Of a DNA stretch of 64,000 nucleotides, positions 6,991-15,049 are shown in pieces. The stretch spans positions 533,016 through 597,015 of the forward strand of contig NZ_CM001024.1 in the NCBI RefSeq assembly GCF_000160775.2, in the 5' to 3' direction. Made by a program: the position numbers and the translations under genes. How positions within the stretch are numbered: position 1 is the first letter of the stretch; each line of letters begins with the position of its first letter. Under the pieces are notes generated by a model. The model was not told the origin of the DNA, made no database searches, and was given only the letters and a program-made list of their open reading frames with translations. The stretch is from Aeromicrobium marinum DSM 15272 (GTDB lineage: Bacteria > Actinomycetota > Actinomycetes > Propionibacteriales > Nocardioidaceae).

Positions 6991-7655
6991 CAGACCCGCG
7001 GCAGGCGACCGAAACCGCCCCCACCGAGTTGGAGGTCGAACGGCTGACGCGTCGCGGGCTCCGCCTTGCCCAGTTCACCGTCGCCTACAACGTCGTGGAA
7101 GGCGTCGTCGCCATCACCGCGGGGATCCTGGCCGGGCTGGTCTCGCTGATTGGCTTCGGCCTCGACTCCGGGATCGAGTCCGCTGCATCGGTCCTAGTCG
7201 GGCTCCGCCTAGCGGCGCGGTTGCGCCATGGCGAGGCGGACGAGGCCAAGGAGCGTCGCGCACTCAAGGCGGTGGCGATCACCTTCTTCGTGCTCGCCGC
7301 CTACGTCGCCATCGAAGGAACCCGCTCCCTGATCAACGGCGAGGCCCCCGACAACTCCACCGTCGGCATCGTCCTGCTCGCCGCGTCGGTGATCGTGATG
7401 CCACTCCTCGCCCGCGCCAAGCGCCAGGTCGGAGAAGCGCTCGGCGGCGACCAACTGATCCTGGCTGACGCTGCCGAGACGAAGATCTGCGTGCTGCTGA
7501 GCATCTCAACCCTATTCGGACTGGGGTTGTTCGCGCTGACTGGCGCGGCCTGGCTCGACCCGGTCGCCGGGTTTGTGATCGCGCTCTTCGCCATCCACGA
7601 GGGACGCGAGGCCTGGGAGGGCGAGCTGGTCGAGGATGACGATGACGACGACTGA
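6987..7655 (+). CDS. CDF-like cation transporter (TMEM163-like topology)
   Basis: The 222-aa protein starts within the stop of the CmtR-like gene (ATGA) and has about six membrane helices. The helix VSLIGFGLDSGIESAAS carries the D-S-G-I-E pattern seen in the substrate helix of short cation-diffusion-facilitator relatives. The later helix has ILADAAETK. The C-terminus ends in a run of acidic residues (ELVEDDDDDD) after GREAWEGE, which may bind metal. Co-transcription with a Cd/Pb-type sensor suggests efflux of divalent metal across the inner membrane. It lacks the long cytoplasmic C-terminal domain of full CDF proteins. Confidence 0.75.
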   Translation: MTDPRQATETAPTELEVERLTRRGLRLAQFTVAYNVVEGVVAITAGILAGLVSLIGFGLDSGIESAASVLVGLRLAARLRHGEADEAKERRALKAVAITFFVLAAYVAIEGTRSLINGEAPDNSTVGIVLLAASVIVMPLLARAKRQVGEALGGDQLILADAAETKICVLLSISTLFGLGLFALTGAAWLDPVAGFVIALFAIHEGREAWEGELVEDDDDDD

Positions 7656-7670
7656 GAGAGGACTCGACTG

Positions 7671-8582
7671 ATGGGCGCCGGACACTCGCACGGACCGCCG
7701 GCCGGCCATGCCGGCGGCCGCTACCGGGCACGCCTTGCCGCGGCGTTCGCTCTCGTCGGGGCGTTCTTCGTCGTCGAGCTCGTCACCGGAATCCTCTCCG
7801 GATCGCTGGCTCTGATCTCCGACGCCGGACACATGGCCGCCGACGTCGTCGCCCTCGGTGCTGCATTGGTGGCCACCAGGATCGCCACCCGGCCCGACTC
7901 GACCGGACGTCGCACGTACGGTTCCTACCGAGCTGAGGTCTTCGCCTCCGGGCTCACCGTCCTGATCATGCTCGGCGTCGCCGTGTACGTCGTCATCGAA
8001 GCCATCAGCCGGATCAACAGCGAACCCGAGGTCGCCTCGACCGCCATGCTCATCGTCGGCGTGATCGGCCTGGGCATCAATGTGGTGACGATGATGCTGC
8101 TGCGCGCGGGGTCCAAGGAGTCGCTGAACGTCAAGGGCGCCTACTTCGAGGTCGTCTCGGATGCCGCCGGGAGCGTGGGCGTCATCCTCGCTGGGCTCCT
8201 GGTCGCCGCGACCGGCAACGGATTGTGGGACACGATCGTCGCCTTGGCCATCGGCATCTTCGTCGCCGTACGCGCAGTCATCCTCGGCCGTCAGGTACTC
8301 GCGGTCCTCGGCCAGCACCTCCCCGAGGGCATGGAACTCCAGGACGTCGTCGCCGACCTGGAATCCGTGCCCGGGGTCGCCGACATCCACGACCTCCACA
8401 TCTGGACGCTGACCTCCGGGATGAACGTCGCCACCGCTCACCTGGTCGTCGACGACGGTGTCAGCGCACAGACGGTGCTGGTGTCGGCGCAGCGCGCCCT
8501 CGCCGAGCGCCACCATATTGAGCACGCGACACTTCAGGTCGAAGCCGTCAAAGGGGAGCAGTGCCATGAACTCGGCTGGTGA
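7671..8582 (+). CDS. CzcD-type cation diffusion facilitator
   Basis: The 303-aa protein has a short His-rich N-terminus (GAGHSHGPPAGH), six membrane helices and a cytoplasmic C-terminal domain (VADIHDLHIWTL). The second helix carries the CDF metal motif SDAGHMAAD. The matching helix reads EVVSDAAGS, with Glu where Zn transporters usually have His, which might shift metal preference. CDF proteins export Zn(II), Cd(II) or Co(II) in exchange for protons. A ribosome site AGAGAGGA precedes the ATG at 7671. It follows the smaller transporter by 15 bp and overlaps the next gene by 17 bp, so the run is one operon. Confidence 0.93.
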   Translation: MGAGHSHGPPAGHAGGRYRARLAAAFALVGAFFVVELVTGILSGSLALISDAGHMAADVVALGAALVATRIATRPDSTGRRTYGSYRAEVFASGLTVLIMLGVAVYVVIEAISRINSEPEVASTAMLIVGVIGLGINVVTMMLLRAGSKESLNVKGAYFEVVSDAAGSVGVILAGLLVAATGNGLWDTIVALAIGIFVAVRAVILGRQVLAVLGQHLPEGMELQDVVADLESVPGVADIHDLHIWTLTSGMNVATAHLVVDDGVSAQTVLVSAQRALAERHHIEHATLQVEAVKGEQCHELGW

Positions 8583-9057
8583 GCTTCAGCGGGTTCCGCC
8601 ACTCGGCTGGCTTGCCGCCGGACTTCTGGCGCAGCGGGGGCTTCCTGGCGGCGGTCACCCGAGGCGGACATCACGCGGCCTCGCAGGCATGATCCTCGCG
8701 GCGAGTCTCGGTCTCCTTGCCTGGGCCGTCAGGGCTTTCCGGCGCCACGAGACCACGGTGGACCCCCTCGCCCCGGAGCGTGCCAGCCAACTGGTCAGCG
8801 ACGGGCCCTTCCTGCTCACCCGCAACCCGATGTACGTCGCCATGGCCGGCGTCCTCGTGGCCAACGCCGTGGCCAGGCGCTCGACGCTCGGCATGCTCCC
8901 GGCAGCCGGCGTCGTCCTCCTCATCGACAAGGCACAGATCGAAGCCGAGGAGCGTGCGATGGCCGACAAGTTCGGTGCGGAATGGGTTCGGTACGTTGCC
9001 ACCACGCCCCGGTGGCTGAGCCCTCGATCGTTCCCAGGTAGGAAGCCTTCTGTATGA
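8566..9057 (+). CDS. Isoprenylcysteine methyltransferase-like membrane protein
   Basis: I place the start at the ATG at 8566, inside the end of the CDF gene, giving 163 aa. The signature of the ICMT/phospholipid methyltransferase family is present: GPFLLTRNPMYVAM, then IEAEERAMADKFGAEW and a C-terminal Arg/Trp segment. The enzymes methylate lipid or peptide substrates at the membrane using S-adenosylmethionine. Members are often found beside cation efflux genes in metal islands, but a role in metal resistance is not established. Overlap with genes on both sides (17 bp and 4 bp) indicates translational coupling. Confidence 0.78.
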   Translation: MNSAGELQRVPPLGWLAAGLLAQRGLPGGGHPRRTSRGLAGMILAASLGLLAWAVRAFRRHETTVDPLAPERASQLVSDGPFLLTRNPMYVAMAGVLVANAVARRSTLGMLPAAGVVLLIDKAQIEAEERAMADKFGAEWVRYVATTPRWLSPRSFPGRKPSV

Positions 9058-9623
9058 AACGCCGCTCGTACGTCGCCTTCGCACTCACCGCGGCCGTCGG
9101 CCTGAGCGGTTGCGCAACTGACACCGACCGCAACGACCCGAGCGCGGATCCGGCGATCTCGACGCCGAGCTCGGACGGCAATCCGACACCGGGCGATGCA
9201 GCGATGCCGTCGTGGCCGGCCCCCACCGACGTCGCCGCGCGCGTGGCAGCCGCCGGACTCGACCTGGGACCCATGGGCACCGCCGAGCACTACCACCCCC
9301 AGCTCCGGATCGTCGTCGACGGCGCCGATGTGCCGGTCCCGCCCAACATTGGCGTCGATCCGGCCACTGGGGCCATGTCCGCGCTGCACACCCACGAAGG
9401 CGACGGGACCATCCACATCGAGGCCGACTCGGTGGGGGAGGTTTTCACGCTCGGCCAGTTCTTCACCCAGTGGGGCGTGGCGCTCACTCCGCAGCAGATC
9501 GGCGGCGTACGCGCCAAGCGCGGGCAACAGGTCCAGGTCACCAGCAGCGGCACCCCGGTCACCGGAGACCCCGCAGACCTCCGCCTGGAGCCAGAGCAGA
9601 AGATCGTCCTGACGATGCCGTGA
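9054..9623 (+). CDS. Conserved His-rich lipoprotein
   Basis: The 189-aa product has a lipoprotein signal ending LSGC (Cys20), a Pro/Ser/Asp-rich linker to about residue 65, and a folded domain. The domain carries EHYHPQLRIV, LHTHEGDGTIHIE and FTLGQFFTQWGV. Histidines spaced as HxH and HxHxxxxxxH would suit surface metal binding. This domain recurs in actinobacterial secreted proteins of unknown function. It overlaps the methyltransferase stop by four bases and ends the efflux operon, so an extracytoplasmic metal-scavenging or delivery role is plausible. Confidence 0.72.
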   Translation: MKRRSYVAFALTAAVGLSGCATDTDRNDPSADPAISTPSSDGNPTPGDAAMPSWPAPTDVAARVAAAGLDLGPMGTAEHYHPQLRIVVDGADVPVPPNIGVDPATGAMSALHTHEGDGTIHIEADSVGEVFTLGQFFTQWGVALTPQQIGGVRAKRGQQVQVTSSGTPVTGDPADLRLEPEQKIVLTMP

Positions 9624-9715
9624 CCGATCCGGAGAATCGACCCGTCATCGAAAAGTCATCGGAAACGACCGGCAACCGTTCCAAGGCGTTCCGATAGAGT
9701 TGGAGGAGTCCGATG

Positions 9716-9745
9716 GGGAACCTCCTCAAGAATCCGAGGTTTCCC
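9716..9745. terminator. Hairpin after the efflux operon
   Basis: GGGAACCTC (9716-9724) and GAGGTTTCCC (9736-9745) pair with one mismatch around an 11-base loop, about 90 bp after the lipoprotein stop. It lacks a strong T-run, so it may be a terminator or part of the island end. Confidence 0.4.
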
Positions 9746-9792
9746 AGAGGGACCCGAAGTTTGAGCTAGTCGGGACTGGGCCTCCGATCACG

Positions 9793-9830
9793 CCCAGAGG
9801 TCACAGGTTCAAATCCTGTCCCCGCTACCA
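9793..9830 (+). repeat. tRNA-Met 3' fragment, att-type repeat, copy 2
   Basis: Thirty-eight bases from CCCAGAGGTC through the T arm (ACAGG, TTCAAAT, CCTGT) to CCCCGCTACCA match copy 3 with one difference and copy 1 with a paired T-stem change. The CCA end is encoded. Upstream the anticodon arm is not preserved (CTCCGATCACG), so this is not a full tRNA. It marks the right end of the mercury/efflux island and the left side of the copper island. Confidence 0.8.
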
Positions 9831-9835
9831 ATCGA

Positions 9836-9874
9836 AGGTCCCTGACCAGCAGAGATGCCGGTCAGGGGCCTTTG
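9836..9874 (+). terminator. Terminator hairpin following tRNA fragment 2
   Basis: AGGTCCCTGACC (9836-9847) and GGTCAGGGGCCT (9860-9871) pair, with one G-T pair, around a 12-base loop, followed by TTTG. The same hairpin with a fully paired stem recurs at 20401, so it travelled with the tRNA 3' end. Confidence 0.7.
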
Positions 9875-9955
9875 CCATTCGCGTCGGTTGCTGGACGCAT
9901 CCCGGGATGTCAGTTGCGGTCGACGACAGAGCGAGGTCATGGCTCCCATGTACAA

Positions 9956-9971
9956 GTGCGTGTTCGCGCAC
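9956..9971. promoter_or_regulatory. Candidate operator before the MFS/ArsR pair
   Basis: GTGCG (9956-9960) and CGCAC (9967-9971) form a short inverted repeat with a 6-base spacer, 13 bases before the MFS start. ArsR/SmtB repressors bind short imperfect dyads of this kind. The match is weak and rests on position. Confidence 0.3.
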
Positions 9972-9984
9972 GTATGGTGACCAG

Positions 9985-11187
9985 GTGTCCTCTCCGGCAG
10001 TGACGTCGGTCCTGACCGATCGCACGTATCGACGCCTGTTCAGCGCGCAGGTGATCGCGCTGCTCGGCACGGGGCTGCTGACCGTGGCGTTGAGCCTGCT
10101 GGCTTTCGAGGTGGCCCCGGAGAGGGCGGGGGCCGTGTTGGCGACGGCGTTGACGTTGAAGATGGTCGCGTATGTCGCGGTCGCGCCGATGATCACGGCC
10201 GTCACCGGCCGGTGGAGCCCGAGGGCAGTGATGATGGGGGCCGACGCGGTGCGGGCAGCGGTGGCGCTGGCACTGCCGTGGGTCGACCAGGTGTGGCACG
10301 TGTACGTCCTGATCGTGGTCCTGCAGTCGGCGTCGGCCACCTTCACCCCTACGTTCCAAGCCGTGATCCCCGTGGTGCTGCCCGACGAGAGGCAGTACAC
10401 CCGCGGGCTGTCGCTGTCGCGCCTGGCCTACGACCTGGAGGCAGTGGCCAGCCCAGTGGTCGCAGCCGGCCTGCTGCTGGTGATGTCGTACCACTGGCTC
10501 TTCGTCGGCACCGCGCTCGGCTTCGTCCTGTCCGCGGTGTTCGTCCTTCGGTCGGGACTCTCGGTACAGGGCGCCGCTCCACTGTCGTCGTTCCGGTCCA
10601 GGGCGACGGCCGGGGTGTCGATTTTCCGTCAGCGCCGTAGCCTGCGCACGCTGTTCCTGCTCGACATCGCGGCGGCGTGCGCGGTGGCCACGGTGCTGGT
10701 CAACACCGTCGTGGTGGTCCGCGAGGACCTAAGCCGCGGTTCACCGTCGGTTGCTGTCGCACTCGCGGTCTTCGGCGCCGGGTCGATGGCCGTGGCACTC
10801 GCGACTCCCCGCATCCTCGAGCGCCGGCAGGATCTCAGCTTCATGATCACCGGTGGTGGCCTTTGTGCCGGGCTGCTGATCGTCGCGATCCCGGCGGTCG
10901 GAGATCGAGGAAGTTGGTCGGTGTTGCTGGTCGTGTGGTGCGCGCTGGGTGCAGCATCATCGATGGTGCTCACCCCGTCGGGGCGAGTCGTCAACGCAGC
11001 CGTCACCTCCGGCGAGCGACCGGCGGCCTTCGCCGCCCACTTCTCGCTCTCACACGCCTGCTACCTCGCCGCCTACCCGGTGGCCGGGTGGGTCGGCAGC
11101 CTCACCTCGGTCGCGGTGGCCACCGGCGTACTCGGGGCGGCTGCTGTTGCGGCAACCGGAGCGGCCATGGCGACCAGACCCCGATGA
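9985..11187 (+). CDS. Major facilitator superfamily transporter, probable metal efflux
   Basis: The frame is open from 9700 but runs through the tRNA fragment, so I choose the GTG at 9985, where VSSPAVTSVLTDRTYRRLF begins a typical MFS N-terminus. The 400-aa protein has about twelve membrane helices, with an MFS loop pattern TGRWSPRAVMMGAD after helix 2. It shares a four-base overlap with an SmtB/NmtR-like repressor gene. Paired MFS exporter and ArsR sensor genes usually serve Ni, Co or arsenical efflux. The substrate is inferred from this pairing only. Confidence 0.8.
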   Translation: MSSPAVTSVLTDRTYRRLFSAQVIALLGTGLLTVALSLLAFEVAPERAGAVLATALTLKMVAYVAVAPMITAVTGRWSPRAVMMGADAVRAAVALALPWVDQVWHVYVLIVVLQSASATFTPTFQAVIPVVLPDERQYTRGLSLSRLAYDLEAVASPVVAAGLLLVMSYHWLFVGTALGFVLSAVFVLRSGLSVQGAAPLSSFRSRATAGVSIFRQRRSLRTLFLLDIAAACAVATVLVNTVVVVREDLSRGSPSVAVALAVFGAGSMAVALATPRILERRQDLSFMITGGGLCAGLLIVAIPAVGDRGSWSVLLVVWCALGAASSMVLTPSGRVVNAAVTSGERPAAFAAHFSLSHACYLAAYPVAGWVGSLTSVAVATGVLGAAAVAATGAAMATRPR

Positions 11188-11567
11188 GACGACACACTGG
11201 ACCGATGGCCGACCCCACTTCCAGCCCGGACGGACCCAGCCTCGACCACGCGACCCCGCCGGATCCCACCCGCCTGCACCACGCGTCCCACCTCTTCGCC
11301 CTGTTGTCCGACACCACCCGCCTGCACCTGCTGTGGCACCTCGGTGACGGGCCGGCAACGGTCACCGAGCTGGTCGATCGGACCGGCGCCCCGCGCACCG
11401 GGGTCAGTCAGCACCTGGCCAGGCTCCGCAGAGCCGGCCTCGTCGACGTCACCCGGTCGGGCCGGTTCCAGCACTACAGCCTGCGAGGCGGACACGTCGC
11501 CCGCCTCGTCCGTGAGGGCCTGAACCACGCCGACCACCTCATCACCGGCGAGGACCCCCACGACTGA
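11184..11567 (+). CDS. SmtB/NmtR-like ArsR-family metal repressor
   Basis: Two starts are possible: ATG at 11184, overlapping the MFS stop, or ATG at 11205. I choose the coupled one (127 aa). The winged helix reads VTELVDRTGAPRTGVSQHLA followed by GRFQHYSL. The last helix reads GGHVARLVREGLNHADH, matching the alpha-5 metal site of SmtB/NmtR sensors (D-x-H with H-x-x-H ten residues on), except that the first Asp is Gly. It has no Cys pair in the recognition helix, so Ni, Co or Zn is more likely than Cd or As. It should repress the MFS gene. Confidence 0.78.
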   Translation: MRRHTGPMADPTSSPDGPSLDHATPPDPTRLHHASHLFALLSDTTRLHLLWHLGDGPATVTELVDRTGAPRTGVSQHLARLRRAGLVDVTRSGRFQHYSLRGGHVARLVREGLNHADHLITGEDPHD

Positions 11568-11671
11568 CGACTGCCGGTCGTGCTCACGCGCTGATGCCGG
11601 AGTCCGATGTCCTGACCCGTCGCCGGATCCCGGGACGGGGTGGTGGCGCGGCCGTCGAGAGACTTCTCGGT

Positions 11672-12547
11672 TCACGGTCCGCTGCGAACCGCAGAACTCG
11701 TCAGGAGGTCGGTCCATGTCTTCCCTTGATCGACGGACTCGTGGACTGCCGACGCGGAGACGATGAGCCACCGGTCCGCGACGTCCAAGGCTTGTGTGCC
11801 GGGAGGGACTGAGCCGGTCGTCCGGAAGGTGCCGTCGGCGCTCCTGGTCAGGATCTCCCCGTCGGGGGTGGCCACGACGACGGTCCCGTCAGGGGCGACG
11901 TCGATTAGGCCCAGCTCTGCCGAGGGTCCGTCGTCGGTGGCGACGATGGTCTGGTCGTCGATGGTGGCCAACGCGCCAATCGCGTCGATGATCCAGACGG
12001 TTCCGTCGGGCGCGACGGCAAGGTCACGGACATCGCCGGCAGCCAGGGTCGACCACGAGGTCCCATCTGTCGTCGACATCACCTGGCCCGACAGGGCGTC
12101 GTAGGCAACGACGAGATCCCCGCTGGTGTCCATCGCATGCAGGTCGGCCTCGCCGGACAGGCTCATCGTGTCCCAGGTGCGACCGGCGTCGGTCGAGCGA
12201 AGCAGGCCGAGGTTGGGCGGCAGATCCTCACGCAGGTCCGGATGTCCGCTGCCGAGGAAGGTGTCGGGGCCCGTGACGGTGAAGCCCATCGTGTCCTGGA
12301 CCCTGCCGGCCATCCGGGTCCCGGTGTTGGTGGCGGGGTCGAGACGGTACACGCCGGCGTGGGCGGCCACGAAGACCGCGCCGTCGGCGGGATTGGTGCC
12401 GACACCGTGGACGTGACCGAAGTCGTCGAACACCACACCGAGGACATCGGAGCCCGGTGCGTCTGCATCGGGTGTGTCGGCGCACGCGACCAGGAACATC
12501 AGCGGGATCACGACGGCGAGACGAACAACTGTGCGGAACATGGACAT
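11672..12547 (-). CDS. Beta-propeller lipoprotein of copper cassette 1 (F510_1955-like)
   Basis: The 291-aa product starts at the ATG at 12547 and has a lipobox FLVAC (Cys22). The mature part is a repeated beta structure with BNR/sortilin-like motifs: RSTDAGRTWDTM, STTDGTSWSTL and ESVDQGKTWTDL. It also has the conserved FGHVHGVGTNPADG near the start. Proteins of this type are named glycosyl-hydrolase-like in databases, but no catalytic residues are evident. It is the last gene of a DUF6153-DUF305-propeller run and has a close paralogue at 29260-30126. Conserved His and the copper neighbourhood suggest an envelope copper role (inference). Confidence 0.8.
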   Translation of the reverse strand: MSMFRTVVRLAVVIPLMFLVACADTPDADAPGSDVLGVVFDDFGHVHGVGTNPADGAVFVAAHAGVYRLDPATNTGTRMAGRVQDTMGFTVTGPDTFLGSGHPDLREDLPPNLGLLRSTDAGRTWDTMSLSGEADLHAMDTSGDLVVAYDALSGQVMSTTDGTSWSTLAAGDVRDLAVAPDGTVWIIDAIGALATIDDQTIVATDDGPSAELGLIDVAPDGTVVVATPDGEILTRSADGTFRTTGSVPPGTQALDVADRWLIVSASAVHESVDQGKTWTDLLTSSAVRSGP

Positions 12548-12563
12548 CCTTCGAAGGTCGGAG

Positions 12564-12601
12564 TTTCCGGGGTGCCCCGCCGCGGCGGGGCACCCCGGAA
12601 A
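12564..12601. terminator. Perfect 38-bp palindrome between cassette genes
   Basis: The 38 bases are self-complementary, with a core GGGGTGCCCC and GGGGCACCCC. It lies between the DUF305 gene and the downstream propeller gene on the minus strand, where a strong hairpin could attenuate transcription or protect the upstream message. The same core recurs at the same place in cassette 2. Confidence 0.7.
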
Positions 12602-12613
12602 GGGGGAGACGGG

Positions 12614-13180
12614 TCAGGACGCGAGCAGGTCCTGCATCCGGGTGATCTCGGCCGTCTGGGTCTGCTCGATCTCTCGCGCCAGAGCGACGGCCTCGGCGAA
12701 CTCGCCTTCGGACTGCTGCCGCAGCGCCATCTCGAGAGCACCCTCGTGGTGCACGATCATCTGCTCGAGGAACAGCCGGTCGAACTCGGCACCGCTGGAG
12801 TCCATGAGGTCGGACATCTGTTCGGCGCTCATCATGCCGGGCATCGACATGTCGCCGCCGTGGTCCATGCCTGACATCCCTGACATGTCGTCGGGCACGT
12901 CCTCGCCCCACTGCTCGAGCCAGCCACTCATCATGGCGATCTCGGGGCCCTGGGCCGCGATGATCTCGTCAGCAAGACCCAAGATCTCGGGGTCGGTCGA
13001 GCGGTCCGCGGCGAGCTCGGCCATCTCCACTGCCTGCCGATGGTGCGGGATCATGTCCTGGGCGAAAGCGACGTCGGCGTCGTTGAAGCCTCCATCGGCG
13101 GAGGGGTCGGATCCCGAGCAGGCACCGGCGAGGAGGGCGACCGCGGCCAGCAGGGTCGCAAGGGTGAACGTTCGTGTCAT
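12614..13180 (-). CDS. DUF305 copper-binding lipoprotein of cassette 1
   Basis: The 188-aa protein has a lipobox LLAGAC (Cys21) and a DUF305 four-helix domain. Two His-His motifs, MIPHHRQAVEM and MIVHHEGALEM, are separated by a Met-rich linker (MSGMSGMDHGGDMSMPGMM). Met/His-rich DUF305 proteins such as cyanobacterial CopM bind Cu(I) outside the cell. The C-terminal EQTQTAEITRMQDLLAS is conserved in the second copy. It is the middle gene of the cassette, between DUF6153 and the propeller lipoprotein. Confidence 0.88.
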   Translation of the reverse strand: MTRTFTLATLLAAVALLAGACSGSDPSADGGFNDADVAFAQDMIPHHRQAVEMAELAADRSTDPEILGLADEIIAAQGPEIAMMSGWLEQWGEDVPDDMSGMSGMDHGGDMSMPGMMSAEQMSDLMDSSGAEFDRLFLEQMIVHHEGALEMALRQQSEGEFAEAVALAREIEQTQTAEITRMQDLLAS

Positions 13181-13247
13181 GGCAATCCTTGTGTCGTGAG
13201 GGGTGGTGGAAGTCGTGTCCTCGGGTCGAGCCCGGGCAGACTTCTCC

Positions 13248-13640
13248 TCAGCAGCGCAGGATCGACAGGCGTTGGTTGATGTCGACCGGAGGCATCAGTC
13301 GGTCGGCAGGGAGGTTCCAGCGCGGCATGCGGGGCGCGGCCCACAGGACCCGCGAGGAACGCCCCGATGCCGGGGCCAGGATCGCGAACGCGGCAAGCAT
13401 GGACAGGCACACCGCAATCGCCCCGCACACCATGGCGTTCTCGGCAGTCGGGTGGTGGGAGTCGCCCGGCGGCTCGTGATCGGCCATCGTCACGACTGCT
13501 GCCGTCGGGCCGGCAGAAACGTGGTGACCATCGGAGAGCTGCGCCTGGTGCATCCCGACGAGCCCGAGGAGCAGCAGGGACAGCAGACACAACTGGACCC
13601 AGCGTCGCCGGCCCCCGCTGTTCGATGCCCTCCTGCTCAT
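13248..13640 (-). CDS. DUF6153-like membrane protein of cassette 1
   Basis: The 130-aa protein begins at the ATG at 13640 with a basic N-terminus. One membrane helix (about 14-32, VQLCLLSLLLLGLVGMHQ) and a His-containing outer loop (DGHHVSAG, GDSHHPTAENA) follow. A second helix (about 68-90) and a conserved tail ending VDINQRLSILRC complete it. The layout fits the DUF6153 family, which commonly lies next to DUF305 genes in actinobacteria. Function is unknown; the His loop and the terminal Cys suggest metal contact. It is the first gene of the cassette and is divergent from copZ. Confidence 0.7.
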   Translation of the reverse strand: MSRRASNSGGRRRWVQLCLLSLLLLGLVGMHQAQLSDGHHVSAGPTAAVVTMADHEPPGDSHHPTAENAMVCGAIAVCLSMLAAFAILAPASGRSSRVLWAAPRMPRWNLPADRLMPPVDINQRLSILRC

Positions 13641-13783
13641 GGGGGCAGTCTAGGCAGCCGTTCGAAGCGCCGCGGCGGCTGGGAAGCCAGTCCGCACCTC
13701 GTGCTGAGCGCTGCCTCTGGGCTCGTGGTCCGCAGGCGGCGGTCGTCGGGAAGGCGATGACGCGACGCCTGGACAAGTGTTCC

Positions 13784-13812
13784 TTGGCAAATACCCCATA
13801 GGGGTATATGGT
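13784..13812 (+). promoter_or_regulatory. copZ promoter with CsoR-type operator
   Basis: ATACCCC and GGGGTAT flank a 3-base centre at 13791-13807, matching the AT-flanked C4/G4 dyad bound by CsoR copper sensors. TTGGCA (13784-13789) and TATGGT (13807-13812) are 17 bp apart, so the dyad fills the spacer and a bound repressor would block the promoter. csoR lies at the far end of the same gene run (19820). Confidence 0.8.
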
Positions 13813-13842
13813 ACCAACATCCGACTACCCGAAAGGCTGCTG

Positions 13843-14055
13843 ATGAGCACCATCCAGAACTACGTCGTCACCGGGATGACGTGCGGTCATTGCGAGTCCG
13901 CGATCCGGGACGAGGTGTCCTTGATCGCTCACGTCCAGCACGTCGATGTCAGTGCCGCCACCGGCCGCCTGACGGTCTCGGCGGATCAGCCCGTCGACGA
14001 CGCCATCGTCATGGCCGCTGTCGACGCGGCCGGCTACCGAGCGGTGCGGTCCTGA
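13843..14055 (+). CDS. copZ: CopZ-like copper chaperone
   Basis: I choose the ATG at 13843 (70 aa), with GAAAGG upstream; the frame is open earlier only across the operator. The product is a single heavy-metal-associated domain with GMTCGHCESA (C14, C17) near the start and AAVDAAGYRAV at the end, the ferredoxin-like fold of Atx1/CopZ. It would shuttle Cu(I) in the cytoplasm to CopA. It heads the run copZ, His-rich protein, copA, YHS-like, copB and csoR, with gaps of one base or less up to copB. Confidence 0.9.
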   Translation: MSTIQNYVVTGMTCGHCESAIRDEVSLIAHVQHVDVSAATGRLTVSADQPVDDAIVMAAVDAAGYRAVRS

Positions 14056-14056
14056 C

Positions 14057-15049
14057 ATGCGGGCCTCGACCAGGCTCGGCCTGTACGGCGCCACCCTCGT
14101 CGCCATCTTCGCGGTGGCCTTCGCCGCCGCCGGTGCGGTCGTCCCGCAGGAGTACGTCGAGCAGTGGGCAGAGCAGAGCGACGACCGCTCGGGCGGCTAC
14201 GGTGCCGGCCACGACACTGACCAGGTAGGGACTCGTGGCCCCTCGGCGGGAGGCCTCACGTCGGAGTCGGGCGGCTACCGCCTCGCCGGTGTGAGCTCAC
14301 CGTCAGCGACCGGCACCGAGGGAGAACTCCTCCTGACGGTGCTGGGGCCCGACGGGGAGCCGGTCACGGATTTCGAGGAGTCGCACGACAAGGAGTTGCA
14401 TCTGATCGTGGTGCGCACCGATGGCTCGGGGTTCCGGCACGTGCACCCCGAGCGCGACACGGACGGCCAATGGTCAATCCCGTGGCAGTGGGACGCGGCA
14501 GGCGGCTACCGGGCTTTCGCCGAGTTCGAGCCGGCAGCAACGGGTGAGACCGTCACGCTGTCCACCGTGACGCACGTGCGCGGCGACTTCGCGCCGTCGA
14601 ATCCCTCCGACGCGATCTCCGCGACCCGGGCCGGTGGCTACGACGTGAGCATCGACGGCGAGATCGTCTCCGGCGCAGCCTCGGAGGTCGTGGTCACGAT
14701 CACTCGCGACGGCCGACCGGTGACGGACCTGGAGCCCTACTTGGGCGCCTTCGGCCACCTGGTGGCACTACGTGAAGGAGACCTGGCGTACCTGCACGTG
14801 CATCCACGCGGTGAACCGGCGCAGGCGGGCGGGACCTCCGGACCCGACGTGGCCTTCGACGTCACCGCCTCCACACCAGGCCGCTACCTGCTCTACCTGG
14901 ACTTCCAGATCGGGGGACAGGTGCACACGGCTGCGTTCGTTCTGGACGCCACGACGGGGACCAGCTCGCCGATGTCCGGCCACGGGGCCGGCAGCCACGA
15001 CGAGAACGAGCACGAGGACACGACGAGAGAGGACGACCATGACCACTGA
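14057..15049 (+). CDS. Secreted or anchored His-rich protein upstream of copA
   Basis: The 330-aa protein has an N-terminal membrane segment (about 8-28) and two Ig-like beta regions: [20 protein letters not shown] to FRHVHPE, then [18 protein letters not shown] to [11 protein letters not shown]. It ends in a His/Asp/Glu-rich tail ([21 protein letters not shown]). The paired LH-V-HP motifs and tail look like extracytoplasmic copper sites. Related proteins are common just before copA in actinobacteria and are usually annotated only as secreted. It starts one base after copZ and overlaps copA by 11 bp. Confidence 0.78.
   Translation: MRASTRLGLYGATLVAIFAVAFAAAGAVVPQEYVEQWAEQSDDRSGGYGAGHDTDQVGTRGPSAGGLTSESGGYRLAGVSSPSATGTEGELLLTVLGPDGEPVTDFEESHDKELHLIVVRTDGSGFRHVHPERDTDGQWSIPWQWDAAGGYRAFAEFEPAATGETVTLSTVTHVRGDFAPSNPSDAISATRAGGYDVSIDGEIVSGAASEVVVTITRDGRPVTDLEPYLGAFGHLVALREGDLAYLHVHPRGEPAQAGGTSGPDVAFDVTASTPGRYLLYLDFQIGGQVHTAAFVLDATTGTSSPMSGHGAGSHDENEHEDTTREDDHDH

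Noticed and set aside
14772-15038. An N-terminal extension of CopA
   Set aside because: It is an out-of-frame shadow of the His-rich protein gene; the HMA domain starts right after the ATG at 15039.
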